In this document: one piece after another, positions 1-11,279 of the stretch
Numbering within the stretch: position 1 is the stretch's first letter
Layout of the letters: each line of letters opens with the position of its first letter
Origin: Zychaea mexicana
Taxonomy: Eukaryota; Mucoromycota; Mucoromycetes; Mucorales; Lichtheimiaceae
Direction: 5' to 3'
Assembly (NCBI RefSeq): GCF_025766255.1
Contig: NW_026516801.1
Span: forward strand, 41,514 to 105,513
DNA length: 64,000 bases
Notes under the pieces: model-generated
The model's input: the letters and a program-made list of their open reading frames with translations, nothing else
What the model was told of the DNA's origin: nothing
The model's database searches: none
Translations under genes and position numbers: made by a program

Positions 1-1
1 G

Positions 2-1129
2 ATGGAACAGTCCAGTGACCGTGTCACACAGGCCTTTGTCAATAACTTGCCTTGGCCACATGGCAACAAAGATCTGCGGCACCGAATAACCAAGGTGAAT
101 CGTATGCCTGTTTATGTGGAATCGTGGTATCCTGCAGACGATCACGAGTACGGCATTATTCTCGACGACAGTGTTGAACTTTCTGAAATGTTCTATGTAT
201 GGACCAAGTACGCGATCCTTCGGTACCGCTATGGACATGACCTGCCCGACGACGCCAAGGCCATGTTTGGTATCAGCTTATACTCGCCGCATATGCTGGA
301 AAGTGATCCGAACGGCCGTCGACTGTTTGAGCCATCATCGGCTCTGGTTAGCAATGAGTATGACGCAGGATCACCTTATCTGATGCAAGCGAGCAATAGC
401 TTTGGAGGCGCTGTGTATTTTCCAGAGCACTGGCGCGAATTCCACGACTTCATCACTGCACGTGTCACCGATATAAACAAGAAACAGCTCCAGAACGTTA
501 CGGTGCCTAATGCTCGCTCAAGCCAGTGGGTAAACTCCTGGAAGCGCTTCATGGACGAGCTTATCTTTATGCGGGCGTATGTCATGCTGTATCCAAACTT
601 TGAAAACTACGTCAGTCTGTCGACAAGCCATCTTGAGCTAGGCAGCCATGTGATGGGCGACTACTCACAAGCTGCAGCATTGCTCCGAGTGCCCTTGTTG
701 ACGGGCGACCAGGAGCCATTGCAGCGCCAGCTTCCTGGCCACCAATTGCCAACGTGGTACAGTCTGCCTGTGCTCGATCTCTGGGGCAATGTCGAACCTA
801 TGAGTATCCTGCGGGAGCGTGGCATGGCACTGCAGCGCAGTGTGTCATCATGCACACCTTTGGGGCTGAAGGATCATCTACATGATCCAAGTGATCTGCT
901 ATGTCCATCTGCAAAGCTGGTTGCCGTTCCAGTCACATCAGAAGATGATCCCGTTCCTGATTTTGCAACCCGGGTCGTTACCGTATTTGTCGATGCGGAA
1001 GCTACACCCGATCCACAGCACGCCACCGCAGACGCCCAGAACACCGAGCAGACGATTGATGATGATGATAATGACGACGACGACAACAACAACAACGGAA
1101 GCAATAATGAAGAAGTCTTAAGAAACTAA
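2..1129 (+). CDS. GT2-like fungal glycosyltransferase, C-terminal part (5' end outside window)
   Basis: The reading frame is open from the window edge, so the first Met need not be the real start. The family resemblance is from memory of fungal 'glycosyltransferase 2' proteins: a WPHG..LRHRI start, ESWYPADDHEYGIILDDSVE (an acidic cluster in the place of the family's EDD motif), SLYSP, GGAVYFPEHWREFHDF and YPNFENYVSLSTSHLELGSH occur in the expected order. The likely role is sugar transfer in the secretory pathway or at the cell surface; donor and acceptor cannot be read from the sequence. The last 50 residues are a low-complexity Asp/Asn tail. No intron is seen in this part. The acidic cluster reads LDDS rather than the LEDD I would expect, which may matter for metal binding. 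The family call is moderate and the specific function is unknown. Confidence 0.55.
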   Translation: MEQSSDRVTQAFVNNLPWPHGNKDLRHRITKVNRMPVYVESWYPADDHEYGIILDDSVELSEMFYVWTKYAILRYRYGHDLPDDAKAMFGISLYSPHMLESDPNGRRLFEPSSALVSNEYDAGSPYLMQASNSFGGAVYFPEHWREFHDFITARVTDINKKQLQNVTVPNARSSQWVNSWKRFMDELIFMRAYVMLYPNFENYVSLSTSHLELGSHVMGDYSQAAALLRVPLLTGDQEPLQRQLPGHQLPTWYSLPVLDLWGNVEPMSILRERGMALQRSVSSCTPLGLKDHLHDPSDLLCPSAKLVAVPVTSEDDPVPDFATRVVTVFVDAEATPDPQHATADAQNTEQTIDDDDNDDDDNNNNGSNNEEVLRN

Positions 1130-1563
1130 CCAAGCATTGGATCTCCTCAGACACCCCACATCACTTATTAACCACCACCTCTCAACATCCCACCACAACA
1201 GCAGTAATTATACACAAGCACATATTACACATATATACATATATACGCTAATGCAACGCACATCAATCACACCACACACACCCACACATACAGCAGGAAG
1301 GGAAAGAAGGCATTCGATCTCTCTTATCTTATATTGTAAACAAGCACGCGACTCCATTTTTATTTCTATTGCGATTTTATTTTTTTTGCCAGTTACAGAT
1401 AGCGCTCCTCTAATGGTTATTTTTCTTTTTCAATGTGTACACCTCCTTTGGCAATTCCTCTTTACCGTTTTGCATACAAATAATATCAATCCAAAAAAAG
1501 GATTAATCGCATTTTCCCTTATCTCTCCATAGTATTTTGGAGAAGTGCTCCTTAGTAACTGCA
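1130..1563. other. Intergenic region: 3' UTR of the glycosyltransferase gene and 5' leader of VAC7
   Basis: The stretch is rich in CA and pyrimidine tracts and holds no supported gene. An open frame at 1137-1532 is low-complexity and has no family features. The pyrimidine-rich run before 1564 is typical of leaders in this window. Confidence 0.5.
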
Positions 1564-3757
1564 ATGGAGGATTCACATTCGCCATTGCAACAACAACAAC
1601 CTCCACTTTCTTCTGTCACCGGCAGCATAACGGACGATAAGTCAGCAGCAGCCGAGGATCTGTCGCCCAGTCAACAACCCCCGCCTATCACCACCACCAC
1701 AACAACAACGAGTGCCAAGCAAACAAGTGCACCACAAGCAACCACAACAAAAGCAACAGCCCCACAAGTGTCATTACTGCAACAACAACAACAACAACAA
1801 CAAGGAGTAGGCGGCGGTGGTAGTGGTGGCAGTAGTAACAATCGTCGTCTAATGAACAAGTTCCCGACGCTGCATAATGACAATCAGCTCGGACGCGACT
1901 TGTTTGTCAATAACAACTTTGACCGGAACTTGACCGTCGAGAAGGCGCGTTTCGATGCCCCACAAACGCTGATTACTCCTTCTGATGAAGTGCCACCGCA
2001 ACTATCCAATTATCCTCCTGACGAATCGCTGTTGTCTTCTTCGGCTGAGGGACGCTACCCAACGGTCTTTTCATCGTCTACTTCAACCAATGGTGGTGGC
2101 TCTGGATCGCCCATGATGCCAAGTTCTTCGTTGAGTCCATACTCCACTCTGACAGACCGCGGTTATGAGGTAATGGGAGAGAAATATAAAGAAGAAAAAA
2201 AAACACCTTACGAGAATACTTTTTTGGCGATTGCTGAAGGCGTTCTTTTTCCCTTTGCTCTCTCACTACCACCATTATAGACTGAACGAGGGAGTCGACG
2301 AACAACGAACAAAAAGCGAAAGCGACCTTCCATTCCAATGAATGGTACTGCAAGTCCAGCAGAAGTGTTCCATCGTAATCTTATTGACGCTGTATCAAAC
2401 GTTGAAGGTATTGAATAAAAAAAACAAGAAGAGACGAAAGAATTAATTTATGTTAAATGCTTCTCATAAGATTCCGACGAAAATGAACGCTATGTATACC
2501 ATACGTCGCATGGATACAATTCGGATTTGAACCATCACCCTTACTCGCATCGAGTGTATAGGTTGCCAAAGGCGCAAGATTTGGAAAATAGCCGTCGATG
2601 GCTAAGCGATTGGTTTCGTCCTGTCGCTGCTGCTGTAAATGGTCCTTCTCATAAACAAAGTCGGGATGAGGATGTGTCGTCGAATTATCGACCCAAGCTT
2701 CGTTATGTGATGGATTATCCCCATCGTTCCAAAAAAGAGTACTATGATAATTATCCAGACAAGCTGCGGCACTCGTCAAATAGACGAAATCGGCCCATGC
2801 AATACTACGGCGACGGTGGTGGAGGATATACGAGTGACGACGAGGAAGCAGCTGCACCTTTGCTCAGCAGGACGATGGCGGGCAGGCAGCAAAAATCACC
2901 AGACAGTGCATCATGGTAACGTCATATACATGATTATGAAACCTTGTTCAAGGAAAGAGAGAGAGGGGGTTAATCAAGTATTTCATGAAATGACTCATAT
3001 ACTGAATCATTCCATCGTCGTCCTTCGTCATCGTCATTAGCGGCCGAGTGTGTTTCAATATCACCCTGGGACTATTTGCTGCACTCATCTGCATATTCCT
3101 GCTAACTCTTTATCGGGCTACACCCTTGACCGATATGTCGGTCGAGTTGGGCAGAGTGTTGGCCAGTGACAAAGAACTCATCTTTGATCTACACGTCCAT
3201 GCGAACAACTGGAACTGGTGGACTGTACATATCGCAGATGCCGATATCGGTGTGTTTGCATTCAGCCAAATCGTACCGCTCTCGGCACCACTGTCATCAA
3301 ATATCACAACTGCAGCAGATCCAGTTCCCGAATACCTGGGAAACTTTTATCATTTTGACGAGCCGTTATCTTTCCCATCTACGTTTATCATCGACAAGCC
3401 AGCCAAAGCCATTTCGCAAATACGAATCAAAAACCCGGGTGGAGATAGGACCGGTAGTGAGAGATGGTACAAGAAGTCATTAGAATATCTTTATAAAGAT
3501 TGACAGGTCCCTTGGGCATCAACTCATTGAATGTATGCATGAAATACAAAATTAGGTCTAGGATGATCCGCTATCCATATGGACTCGTCACGCGTGGTGT
3601 GCTCAAGTACGATCCCATATCATTTGTAGCCATCTACCCTCAATCTGCCGTCATTTGTAACGTTGTTCGAGTAGACCCAACAACAGGAACTGTTTCAGAA
3701 GATCCGGATCAAGGATATTGTTTAAAGGAGAGCAAGCATCAAATTCATCGTTTATAA
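1564..3757 (+). CDS. VAC7: Vacuolar segregation protein 7 homologue (PI(3,5)P2 regulator)
   Basis: Five exons join in phase: 1564-2169, 2281-2407, 2471-2915, 3041-3438, 3507-3757 (608 aa). The ATG at 1564 is the first in frame. Residues 1-390 are disordered and Gln/Ser/Thr-rich but hold the family hallmark VEDSDENERYVYH. One membrane helix follows (about 397-416), then a lumenal LEA2-like/TMEM106-like domain containing ATPLTDMSVELGRVLASDKE and LIFDLHVHANNWNWWTVHIA, which matches yeast Vac7. In yeast Vac7 sits in the vacuole membrane and activates the Fab1 lipid kinase complex that makes PI(3,5)P2. The gene is shorter than the 1165-residue yeast protein, mainly in the disordered part. It converges on the QDPR gene, with 150 bp between stop codons. 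Confidence 0.82.
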
Positions 3758-3907
3758 CTTTAGAAGATTTTCCCCACATCGTTATACCCGCCCCCAATTC
3801 AAAGCAACAATGAACAAAATTTCAGTCATCATGTCTCTTTCTCCGTACCACGGAAAGATGAAAAGCAATAGTGAAATAAACCTTTTTTTTTATTTTTTTT
3901 TTCCAAT

Positions 3908-5089
3908 CTAAATCTCATTGAATGCCGTTTTGCCATCCTTCGTCAAGATTTCGATTATTTTCCCGCTTGTTAATGGGATTTCACCCGTTGAATAACCGTG
4001 CAATTGTCTATCGGATAAAAATATATTTTTAAGTCTCTTTTTTTTCTGTTCTCGGGATCAAAGTCAAACACTCACTTTGCTACTGTCTCAAGGGGTGTCC
4101 AAGACGAGAAATCAGCATCAGGCATGCCTTGTCTGTTGGCAGGGGTATCTAATGTAACACTGAGAGCAAAAAAAGGATGAATGTCTCTCATCGATTACTG
4201 CTATCTTACATCTCACTTGATGAACCAAACTTACGGGCAAATAGCAGTGACTTTTGCACCTTCGGGCAATCCACCATTAGGAGCTGCCAGATCTTGTACA
4301 AGATGATGAATTGCAGCCTTGGAGATGCCATAGCCGATCATGCCTGATGCATCAAAAAAAATCCCGGGTTTAAAATTTTGCCATTGTATTGCTTGAAGTT
4401 TATTACTTTACCTGGTGTTGGGTTTAGAGCGGCCAGCGCACCTGTCAAAACCAAAAGTCCGTTGCTAGAAAAGCCAGCACAATGGTCAGAGAGCGTGTTT
4501 TTGTTCCTTTATGCAAAAAGGGCTATGGTAATCAACATATTGATACGACATACTTATCCAAATGGCGTGCAGCCAAACGAGCAGCAATCAAAGACGAATG
4601 GACCGACTGCTTCAACATCAGATCACTGTTCTTGATAAAGTCTATTGGACTTTGTTAGAAAACCCTCTTCTTCTTTTGTTCTATGCTGCCCCCCCACCCA
4701 TCAGTGCAATAAACTTTTTTTGCCAGCACTTACTCTTGCTCGCAGCACTGCCACCTGCCCATCCTCCGGCTACACAGAACAGGGCCTTTAACTTTTCTCC
4801 TTTGAGTGTCGCCTCCATGCTTTGATCCAGCTTTGCTGCTTGTTCCTGAAGCTCCTCGTTGGCGTTTACGAGTGCGTTGAACTGTGCTGCTTTATTCTCG
4901 ACGAGATCAATGTTGGTCACGGCCTATCATGCGTATCCATTTATGAATTACCCACTGAATGAGATTTCCTGTTCACAGAATATGAAGCCCTTGAGAGATC
5001 TGAACACATACCCAACCACGTGCTTTGAAGTAGTCTACAAGAACCCTTCCGAGTGCACCAGCACCACCATAAACTGCAAGATGGCTCAT
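3908..5089 (-). CDS. QDPR: Dihydropteridine reductase (short-chain dehydrogenase)
   Basis: Seven exons join in phase on the minus strand: 5012-5089, 4734-4923, 4554-4641, 4412-4464, 4235-4343, 4076-4159, 3908-4007 (233 aa; human QDPR is 244). The start gives [20 protein letters not shown], a Rossmann GxxGxxG-type loop. [14 protein letters not shown] is the family signature, [11 protein letters not shown] and [10 protein letters not shown] follow, and the catalytic Tyr-Lys pair is in [27 protein letters not shown] completes the match. The enzyme regenerates tetrahydrobiopterin from quinonoid dihydrobiopterin with NADH, in the cytosol. Biopterin-dependent phenylalanine hydroxylation is known from Mortierella-type fungi but is absent from yeasts, so the gene supports a non-Dikarya host. 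No other pterin gene is in the window. Confidence 0.9.
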
Positions 5090-6073
5090 GATTGAATTGT
5101 ATGAAAGATCGTTTGACAGAGAAAGACACAAGCGCGACAACAATAGCTGCACACACTAAATTTGAAGCGTAGGACAGAGCGTGGGATTTTTCATTCACAC
5201 TAAAATAATACGCGCGTGCGCGTGTGTGTCTATTTCTTCCTCCGAAGTTGCTGGCAGCCAGGCCGTACCCGTAGAGACCTAGCCAGTAAAATTTACAGAA
5301 TAACTGCGGCATTGTTATTTACGCCAATAACAAAGGCGAAATAAAGTTTGTCCAATCAGGAATGAAGAATAACATTCAGCATTATACAAAGCTTGAGTGT
5401 GTCCCGCGGTATATATATGTTATAGCTGCTGGGAACCCTGGTGCAGGATGAATACTCGGGCTACTGCTGCTACAACCACTTTGACACGACACTGTCAAAA
5501 AGTACTTTTTTACGTTTGACATATCTACACGCAGTGAAGTATGTTTCCACTCAATTGTGCTCATTTAGTAATGTGATTGGTCAGAATGCTCCTGCATAAA
5601 GAACCTGCATCTGCACCTGGGAACAGGTGCAGATAACTTTCGCAAGTGCAGGTCGGCAACATTCCTATCCAAACATGGCAACAAGTAACACCAATACGTT
5701 GTACGAATTCCCTAAGCAGTTGACGTGAGTCGATGAAGAAAGAAGAAAGCGCCAAGGAGCAGTTAGACGAGACCAGTTGTACAAGTCTTGAACTGGATCT
5801 AAACTAGAAAACCTAGCAGTGAAAGACTTAAATATACGTGCGGCACACTCAAAGTTGCAGATGTTTTATGAAGTTTTATTGGTCAAAAAAATTCTTGCAC
5901 TTGCACTTGCACTTGCAAATAGCTTTGACAAGTGCCTATTTATCTGTGCGCCAGTCATTAAATTGTTCAATCCTAAAGTAAAATCAGATATAAGGTGCTC
6001 ATTAATTTGACATGTTTCCGCACTGGTAGGGCCTCTACTTACACAGTTTGCATGATACCAAGCATGATATAAG
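5090..6073. other. Gene-poor stretch with transposon-like short repeats
   Basis: No open frame here has recognisable protein features. The stretch contains a 10-bp-arm palindrome (5610-5633), a CAAGTGCAGG copy near 5642 and a tandem of about three TTGCAC units near 5895. Such subterminal repeats are common in CACTA-type elements and the stretch adjoins a tnp2 remnant, so it may be the decayed end of that element. Confidence 0.35.
5610..5633. repeat. Perfect inverted repeat, 10-bp arms
   Basis: TCTGCACCTG is followed by the loop GGAA and its exact complement CAGGTGCAGA. It could be a terminal or subterminal repeat of a mobile element. Confidence 0.7.
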
Positions 6074-6985
6074 TCAGAGCTTCGATCGGACGGCCTCGAC
6101 TTCATCGAACGTTATCGCAGGCTTGAGCAAAAGGCGACATGCATCAACGAACTTCATCCAGTGATTGAACTTGCGTTTTTCCAAACACCCTTGCAACAAA
6201 AATGGCGAATAAACGAGACACCAGCTTTTCCATTCAGCTGCCTTCATCCCTGAAAGGCCCCCGCTTATCCTGTCTGCTGAGAGCACATCGAGATCCACCG
6301 GCAAAACGAACCCTTCAACTGATTTCTTCATATCCCGAAGATCAGCTGCAGTTAGGTAACCCTCATCCTGCCAGAGCTCCAGCATTTTCTTGGTCGTACC
6401 ATGGAGCAGGTTATGCATCGGATCGATGGCAGTGAAACGGACTGCATCAAAGTACTCCAAGCGTTACAACTTGGACCAACGCGTGCCATACTTGTGTTCA
6501 ATATCGGCGCGATCCTTTTTTGAGGTCGCATTCTTCCATTCTGTTGCATGAACTGCCACATCGCTCACGCTACCGACATTTTGCCAGCGCCCTTCTTCGA
6601 CGTCGAATCCACCAGCAAGGTTAACGCGATCCCTATTATCATCAACGATAAAGGTGCGGTTGCACTTGTAACAAGCTCGACGGCTGGTAGGAGCAGTAAA
6701 TCCACATGTCTTGCGAGCGGCGGGTATATCACAGGCAGCCATGATTAACGCAGCTTTCGTAAGGATGCTCCAGCCGAGCGAGGAGACATACACTTCGATA
6801 TCATCTCTAAACAGCAACGCTAACTCATTAACAAGGCATGACAAGTATTTGTTTAGCTCTGTCGTATGCGATGCGGTTGGGCCTGGCATGACACCGACGA
6901 GAATGGCCATGACATGTTCGATTTGAAGCTTATGAATTTCGGTCAGCATAATACAAACGTCCGGACTACTATAGCGATTAATCAT
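6074..6985 (-). pseudogene. Remnant of a tnp2-type (CACTA/EnSpm) transposase
   Basis: One reading frame of 304 codons is broken by a single in-frame TAA at 6464-6466. It contains INRYSSPDV, LVGVMPGPTA, AACDIPAARKTCGF, ACYKCNRTF, then YFDAVRFTAIDPMHNLLHGT and FVDACRLLLKPAITF. These are the ordered landmarks of fungal tnp2/CACTA transposases. Only the central part of the usual transposase of around 1000 residues is present, so both ends are lost. It is surrounded by gene-poor sequence with short repeats. The TAA replaces a residue between KL and RLEYFD. Confidence 0.75.
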
Positions 6986-7152
6986 GACAGGATCGCAAAT
7001 AGTTACATACTCGATATGGCCTTCGCTTTCTCCTCCTTTTCCCTTACCTTTCGGCTATAGATCTGCATACTAGAAGGTGGGGATCGGATAAACCATGTAG
7101 GACAGATGTCCTTTATTTTTTGTATGAAAGATGTTTATTTAAATTAGGGGCT

Positions 7153-7455
7153 CTATGCCCTAATATTATTGGTGGAGTCAACATTAACAGATGATGATAG
7201 AAATGTGTATCGCGCTAATAGGGAGATAAGATGGTTCAAAGCTATAGTGTGATTCCAAGGTGTCTGATCTAAGACAGAATGCCAGTGTATGGCCCAAGTC
7301 GTTTGGAATATTAGTCCTATTTTTGCCATGTTGCGCGCACAGAAGCTGTCGGCTGAAGGAAAACGCATAAGAAGAGTATCCCATATATTGTCCAAAGTAA
7401 CCGAAGGTGGGGCGTGTATGGTCCGCAACGCATCAAGCCAAAAGGTTGTCTTCAA
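7153..7455 (-). pseudogene. Possible C-terminal tail of a non-LTR retroelement protein
   Basis: The frame holds FWLDALRTI, IWDTLLMRF and GLIFQTTWAIHWHSVLDQTP, resembling the Trp-rich tail ('IWRTHW...F') after reverse transcriptase and RNase H-like domains in Mucoromycota retroelements. No reverse transcriptase motif is present nearby, and the upstream minus-strand frame (7492-7677) is too short to place. The call rests on weak resemblance only. Confidence 0.3.
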
Positions 7456-9540
7456 AGGTGTAGGACAGATGTCTCAAAGTTTCGCAGATCGTCAATTTCC
7501 GTTTTTTTGAGTGTTTGGTGCAGGATTTGTGATGATTCGGTGATGCAGCAGCTGAGTCAGTTCGATTAGTTTAAAGAAGGACAATACTTTGTATCGATGT
7601 CGTATTGTTGTCCCAGCCTTCGTCATTGAGCAAATTGCCCGCAGCGATCCCAAGCAGCTTGTGGGAAACTGTGTCACCTTTGTTGCTTATGCCTTTTAAA
7701 ACGACTCTTTCTTCTGCATTCGGTGCAGTTCCATTGATCCTCTATAAAATTAGAACGTGTTAGACGTATTGTGCATTAACTCCCTTGTTGTCGGTACAAT
7801 GCATCAACGACCCAAGAGCAAACGATGAATATCACTGTACTTACGTATTTCATATACATTTTAATGACTGCGTCGCTTTCAGAATCCGGTTCAATACGTA
7901 TATCACTGATATGCGCAGCAGGCGGCTCCTCGGCCTTATTGGAAAAGGGGAGAGGTTCCTTGAAGCAACTATATTAGCTTTTGCGACTTATCAAGAAAGT
8001 ACTCGTTAAAGAATTAAAAAGGGATAATACAGAAAGACACTTACATCGTCACGGTGATCCAACCCTATCACTCTGTTGGCAAGATTTTTCACTGCATTTT
8101 TGTGCGCAGAAAAAAGAGTGAGTAACGTTTCCCGATGAAAGAAATGTTTGTTAAACTGTTCATGGACGCTATTATTCAAAAACCTAGAGTGAATACTCAT
8201 GCCAAAATGACAATCACGGTGTTCCAGTATATATCGACATAGCTGGGTAACTTACTGTCTGTGCACGCCACTCAACGTTCTGAGATCGTGGCTATGACCA
8301 CTCGCTGGTGGAAAAAAAGACTCAGAGCGACTGGAGCCGGTGCGTTCGGTGCCACGGAGTAACGTTGACACGGTTGCAGCTGCGGATGAACTACTTGAAG
8401 TGAGTGTTCGCAACGCGTCGATACGAAACCTTTGGCCGGTAGTGCGCTACACGAAAGATATATCAATAATGTCAACAGCGAACTATTTTATATTAGACTT
8501 AACACCGCTCTCGTCAGTACCACTGCGTCAACTTCTTCGTACACCTGTTCCCAGTCGTTCTCGCATATTTTACAGGGCCTATCAGCGGACGGGTAAAGAG
8601 CATCTCATCCTAACATGAGGACGAAGGACGAAATGTTCTTGGTTGTATTATTCTTAGCTAAAATTAATTTACTGTTTACAGTAAAATTAATTCTTAAGGA
8701 TCGACACTCTTTGTTTAAGAAACCTTCTATAGTGAGAGGCAAAGGCATATTGCAAAGTCAGCAAATTCAAACATTGTGCGAGTTAACTTTGCATACGCAT
8801 GCGACGAGCAGCAAGCGATCCTCACCTGAGTGATACTGTTGGTCTCAACTTTCGTAACTCATGAAGAAATCGGCTTCTCCATAAGCTATACAGTGTCTCT
8901 GGACTTGTAATGTTGCTTGCTGCAAAAAATTGAGCGATCACTTGACTGTGCTCTGCGACAAAGCCATCCGCAGTAGGTTTTCTCGTACTGGCAATGTAGT
9001 GTTTTAGCTCTGAGCACAGAAAGTGCTACAATTAGGGCGAAATATGTAGAGCAAACGAAATGACTTCCTGCACCTGAGCTGGGGTCGGGGTAGGGCGTTT
9101 TCTAAATTTCACGGATGAGTTTCACTGTTCGACATACGCATGTCGAGTATTTTCATAAGAAAAGAAGGAAAAGAACTTACACGTTTTTAAGCAACGGGGC
9201 TCGCCCCTCCAAAAAGAAAGCTTCCCGAAACCTGCGCCGGCATGTCAACGGTGCGTCTCACAACGTATGAGAAAGACTCTCGTCAATCCCATACTCATTG
9301 CACGGACTCGGCCGAAGCTTTATTGAACGTGACGTATAATAACATCACTGGAAATCAAGCAACATAAATGCCCTTTGCTCGGGCGTTGTGCTCCCAGTAG
9401 TAGCCTGACAAAAACAAAGGAGCGAACCAAAAAGGCCGGCCCCTTTGGGCAACAGAGCTGGAAAATGATTTAAGCAGATAGCAGTCTACCTAGACTGACA
9501 ACGTACATTAAGGCGACGCACACACAAAGCAACTGCAGAA
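7456..9540. other. Gene-poor stretch, nothing recognisable
   Basis: Several frames of 60-92 codons exist on both strands, the longest at 8340-8618 (+). None shows a domain, signal peptide or splice-joined continuation that I can support. The stretch is probably decayed repeat DNA plus the promoter of the gene starting at 9541. Confidence 0.4.
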
Positions 9541-10428
9541 ATGATGTGTTATATTTACAGTACTAAAGCAGCGATTCCTTTCTTTGTTCTGGCATTCATC
9601 CTTAAGCATGTAGCCTCTGTTAACGATGGAACAATTATGTACGATGATTTAATACCTTATGCTCCCACTAGCGGATTTGTGGTCACCCACTCCAATAACG
9701 TCGACATGATCGAAGAACATTGGAATACATGGTTCGATATGCACCTCACCGTACCGCCAGAAGGCTCAGCAGAGCCTCGTTTTGATATCGTACCGGAACG
9801 CGAAGAGCCGATCGTGCCAGTTGGTCCCGATGACGACGATCCAAGCAATGAAGGTGGAGGGCCTTTCGGGTTTCATCGCAGGGATTTCGACGTGGATGAA
9901 TTTGACGAAGATGAAACAAACAAAGGTCATTGGAAAACACACATGCTCGGTGCTTATCCCTGTAAAGCTGCGGCAGAAGCAATGAAGCCTCATTGTACAT
10001 ATAGCTTGATCGTATACAACACGGTCATTGCTTATTACAAAAGAGCTCCTCTTGTAACGTTCTTGGGTAACTTATTCCCTGTCTTTTTTTCCGAATGTAT
10101 GTCACTATGTATATTATGTATATAAGCTGATGGATACTAACCTATTATCTTTCTCTAGTCACTCCCGATTTGGTTGATGTCGACAGCATATATTGTTCAG
10201 GTGATCCTACAAAGTAACTTCGCAAGAACTGACGAGCTGGAGGCTTGTAAACTGCCAGGATGGACACAATACATATTCTTATACCGTATTGCCAAGATTG
10301 TCTTGCAAGTGTACATGAATCGTCGAATGGATGGTATCCAGCCGATTATGGATAGTATCAGTTACGCTTGTAATGATGCCTTAAAGACGGTGAACCGAGA
10401 CTTCGGGTACTGTATCTCAATGGATTGA
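9541..10428 (+). CDS. Hypothetical secreted acidic protein, splicing of 3' half uncertain
   Basis: Exon 1 starts at the ATG at 9541 and encodes an apparent signal peptide (hydrophobic residues 10-25, possible cleavage near HVASVND). It is followed by an Asp/Glu-rich stretch (GPDDDDPSNEGG, DVDEFDEDETNKGHW) and a Cys-containing segment with AYPCKAAAEAMKPHCTYS. A consensus GTATGT donor lies at 10097 and a CTCTAG acceptor ends at 10158. Read in phase, this adds TPDLVDVDSIYCSGDPTK before a stop at 10215. A different frame stays open to 10428 and ends YACNDALKTVNRDFGYCISM, so at least one more intron is likely. I do not recognise a family. Secretion is inferred from the N-terminus only. Confidence 0.5.
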
Positions 10429-10523
10429 AATACAAAGGTAAGAACACTGAAAATAAACGAATGTATACACATATTCTAAATAATAGTCTCTAACCACGCA
10501 ACGATAGCGACGAATTCATCTCT

Positions 10524-10760
10524 TCAAGTTAGATATGCAAAAATGTCGAAAGTATTTTTCACGGTGTAGTCGATAAGGTCGCGTTGGGACTTTCGTACAT
10601 TCTTTTCGATTTCTCCCTTCCGAATTCTGTCCAGTCCCATAACGATGGTCGTTGGAAGGGGATATGTCGCGGATCTGTCTCTGGTGGATCCGTCGTGCTG
10701 CTGTGGAATGATTTGCCCAATTTCTTCATTGGTAAGTTGGCTTAAGTCTGCAAAGTTCAT
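10524..10760 (-). CDS. Small hypothetical protein, doubtful
   Basis: The frame of 78 codons starts with ATG and reads MNFADLSQLTNEEIGQIIPQ, ending AYLT. It is hydrophilic and has a balanced composition, which is why it is listed. No family is recognised. Upstream minus-strand frames (10861-11148) could be a first exon but no convincing splice pair was found. It may be chance. Confidence 0.22.
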   Translation of the reverse strand: MNFADLSQLTNEEIGQIIPQQHDGSTRDRSATYPLPTTIVMGLDRIRKGEIEKNVRKSQRDLIDYTVKNTFDIFAYLT

Positions 10761-11132
10761 ATAGTACCACGATGCGCGGCTTGAAAAAGTATAGAGAGTA
10801 TCGTAAAGTAGAATTCAACCCACAACTGAATCCATTTGTAGGTGACCTTTGGGTCAGTTTTTATTTGCTAGGATTGTATGTAGCAATTTCCTGAATGAGG
10901 TTTTTATTTTGTAGGTCACGTGTCCGTGAAAAATTTAAAACGGCTGGGGCACTCCTGCTTTTCGGATTTTCCGATACATACATCAAAATGCGACATGGGA
11001 ATTTGTTTCCTCCGGGCGTACGCATCCCGGGGTCTATACCACGCATACTTTCGTAATCCACTGGCAGTGTTTCGGATAAGAAGAGCAAAATCATGGATAT
11101 TTGATTTAACTCCCCTCCATCCTTTGAAAAAG

Positions 11133-11140
11133 TATATAAG
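11133..11140 (+). promoter_or_regulatory. TATA box of the four-TM protein gene
   Basis: TATATAAG lies 140 bp before the ATG at 11280, with a pyrimidine-rich stretch and a CA-rich leader between. The spacing fits a TATA-driven, probably well-expressed gene. Confidence 0.55.
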
Positions 11141-11279
11141 CAACCCATGGGACTGTTCCAAGGACCATCCTTCGTTGAATTCTCTCTCTACTACATCTTT
11201 AGTAGATACAATTTAAAAAAACACATATACACACATATCACATCCATAACTACAAAGTCAATCAAATCAATTTATCACC

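Noticed and set aside
1137..1532. 131-codon open frame between the glycosyltransferase and VAC7
   Set aside because: It has no in-frame ATG near its start, is low-complexity, overlaps UTR-like CA and pyrimidine tracts, and shows no domain.
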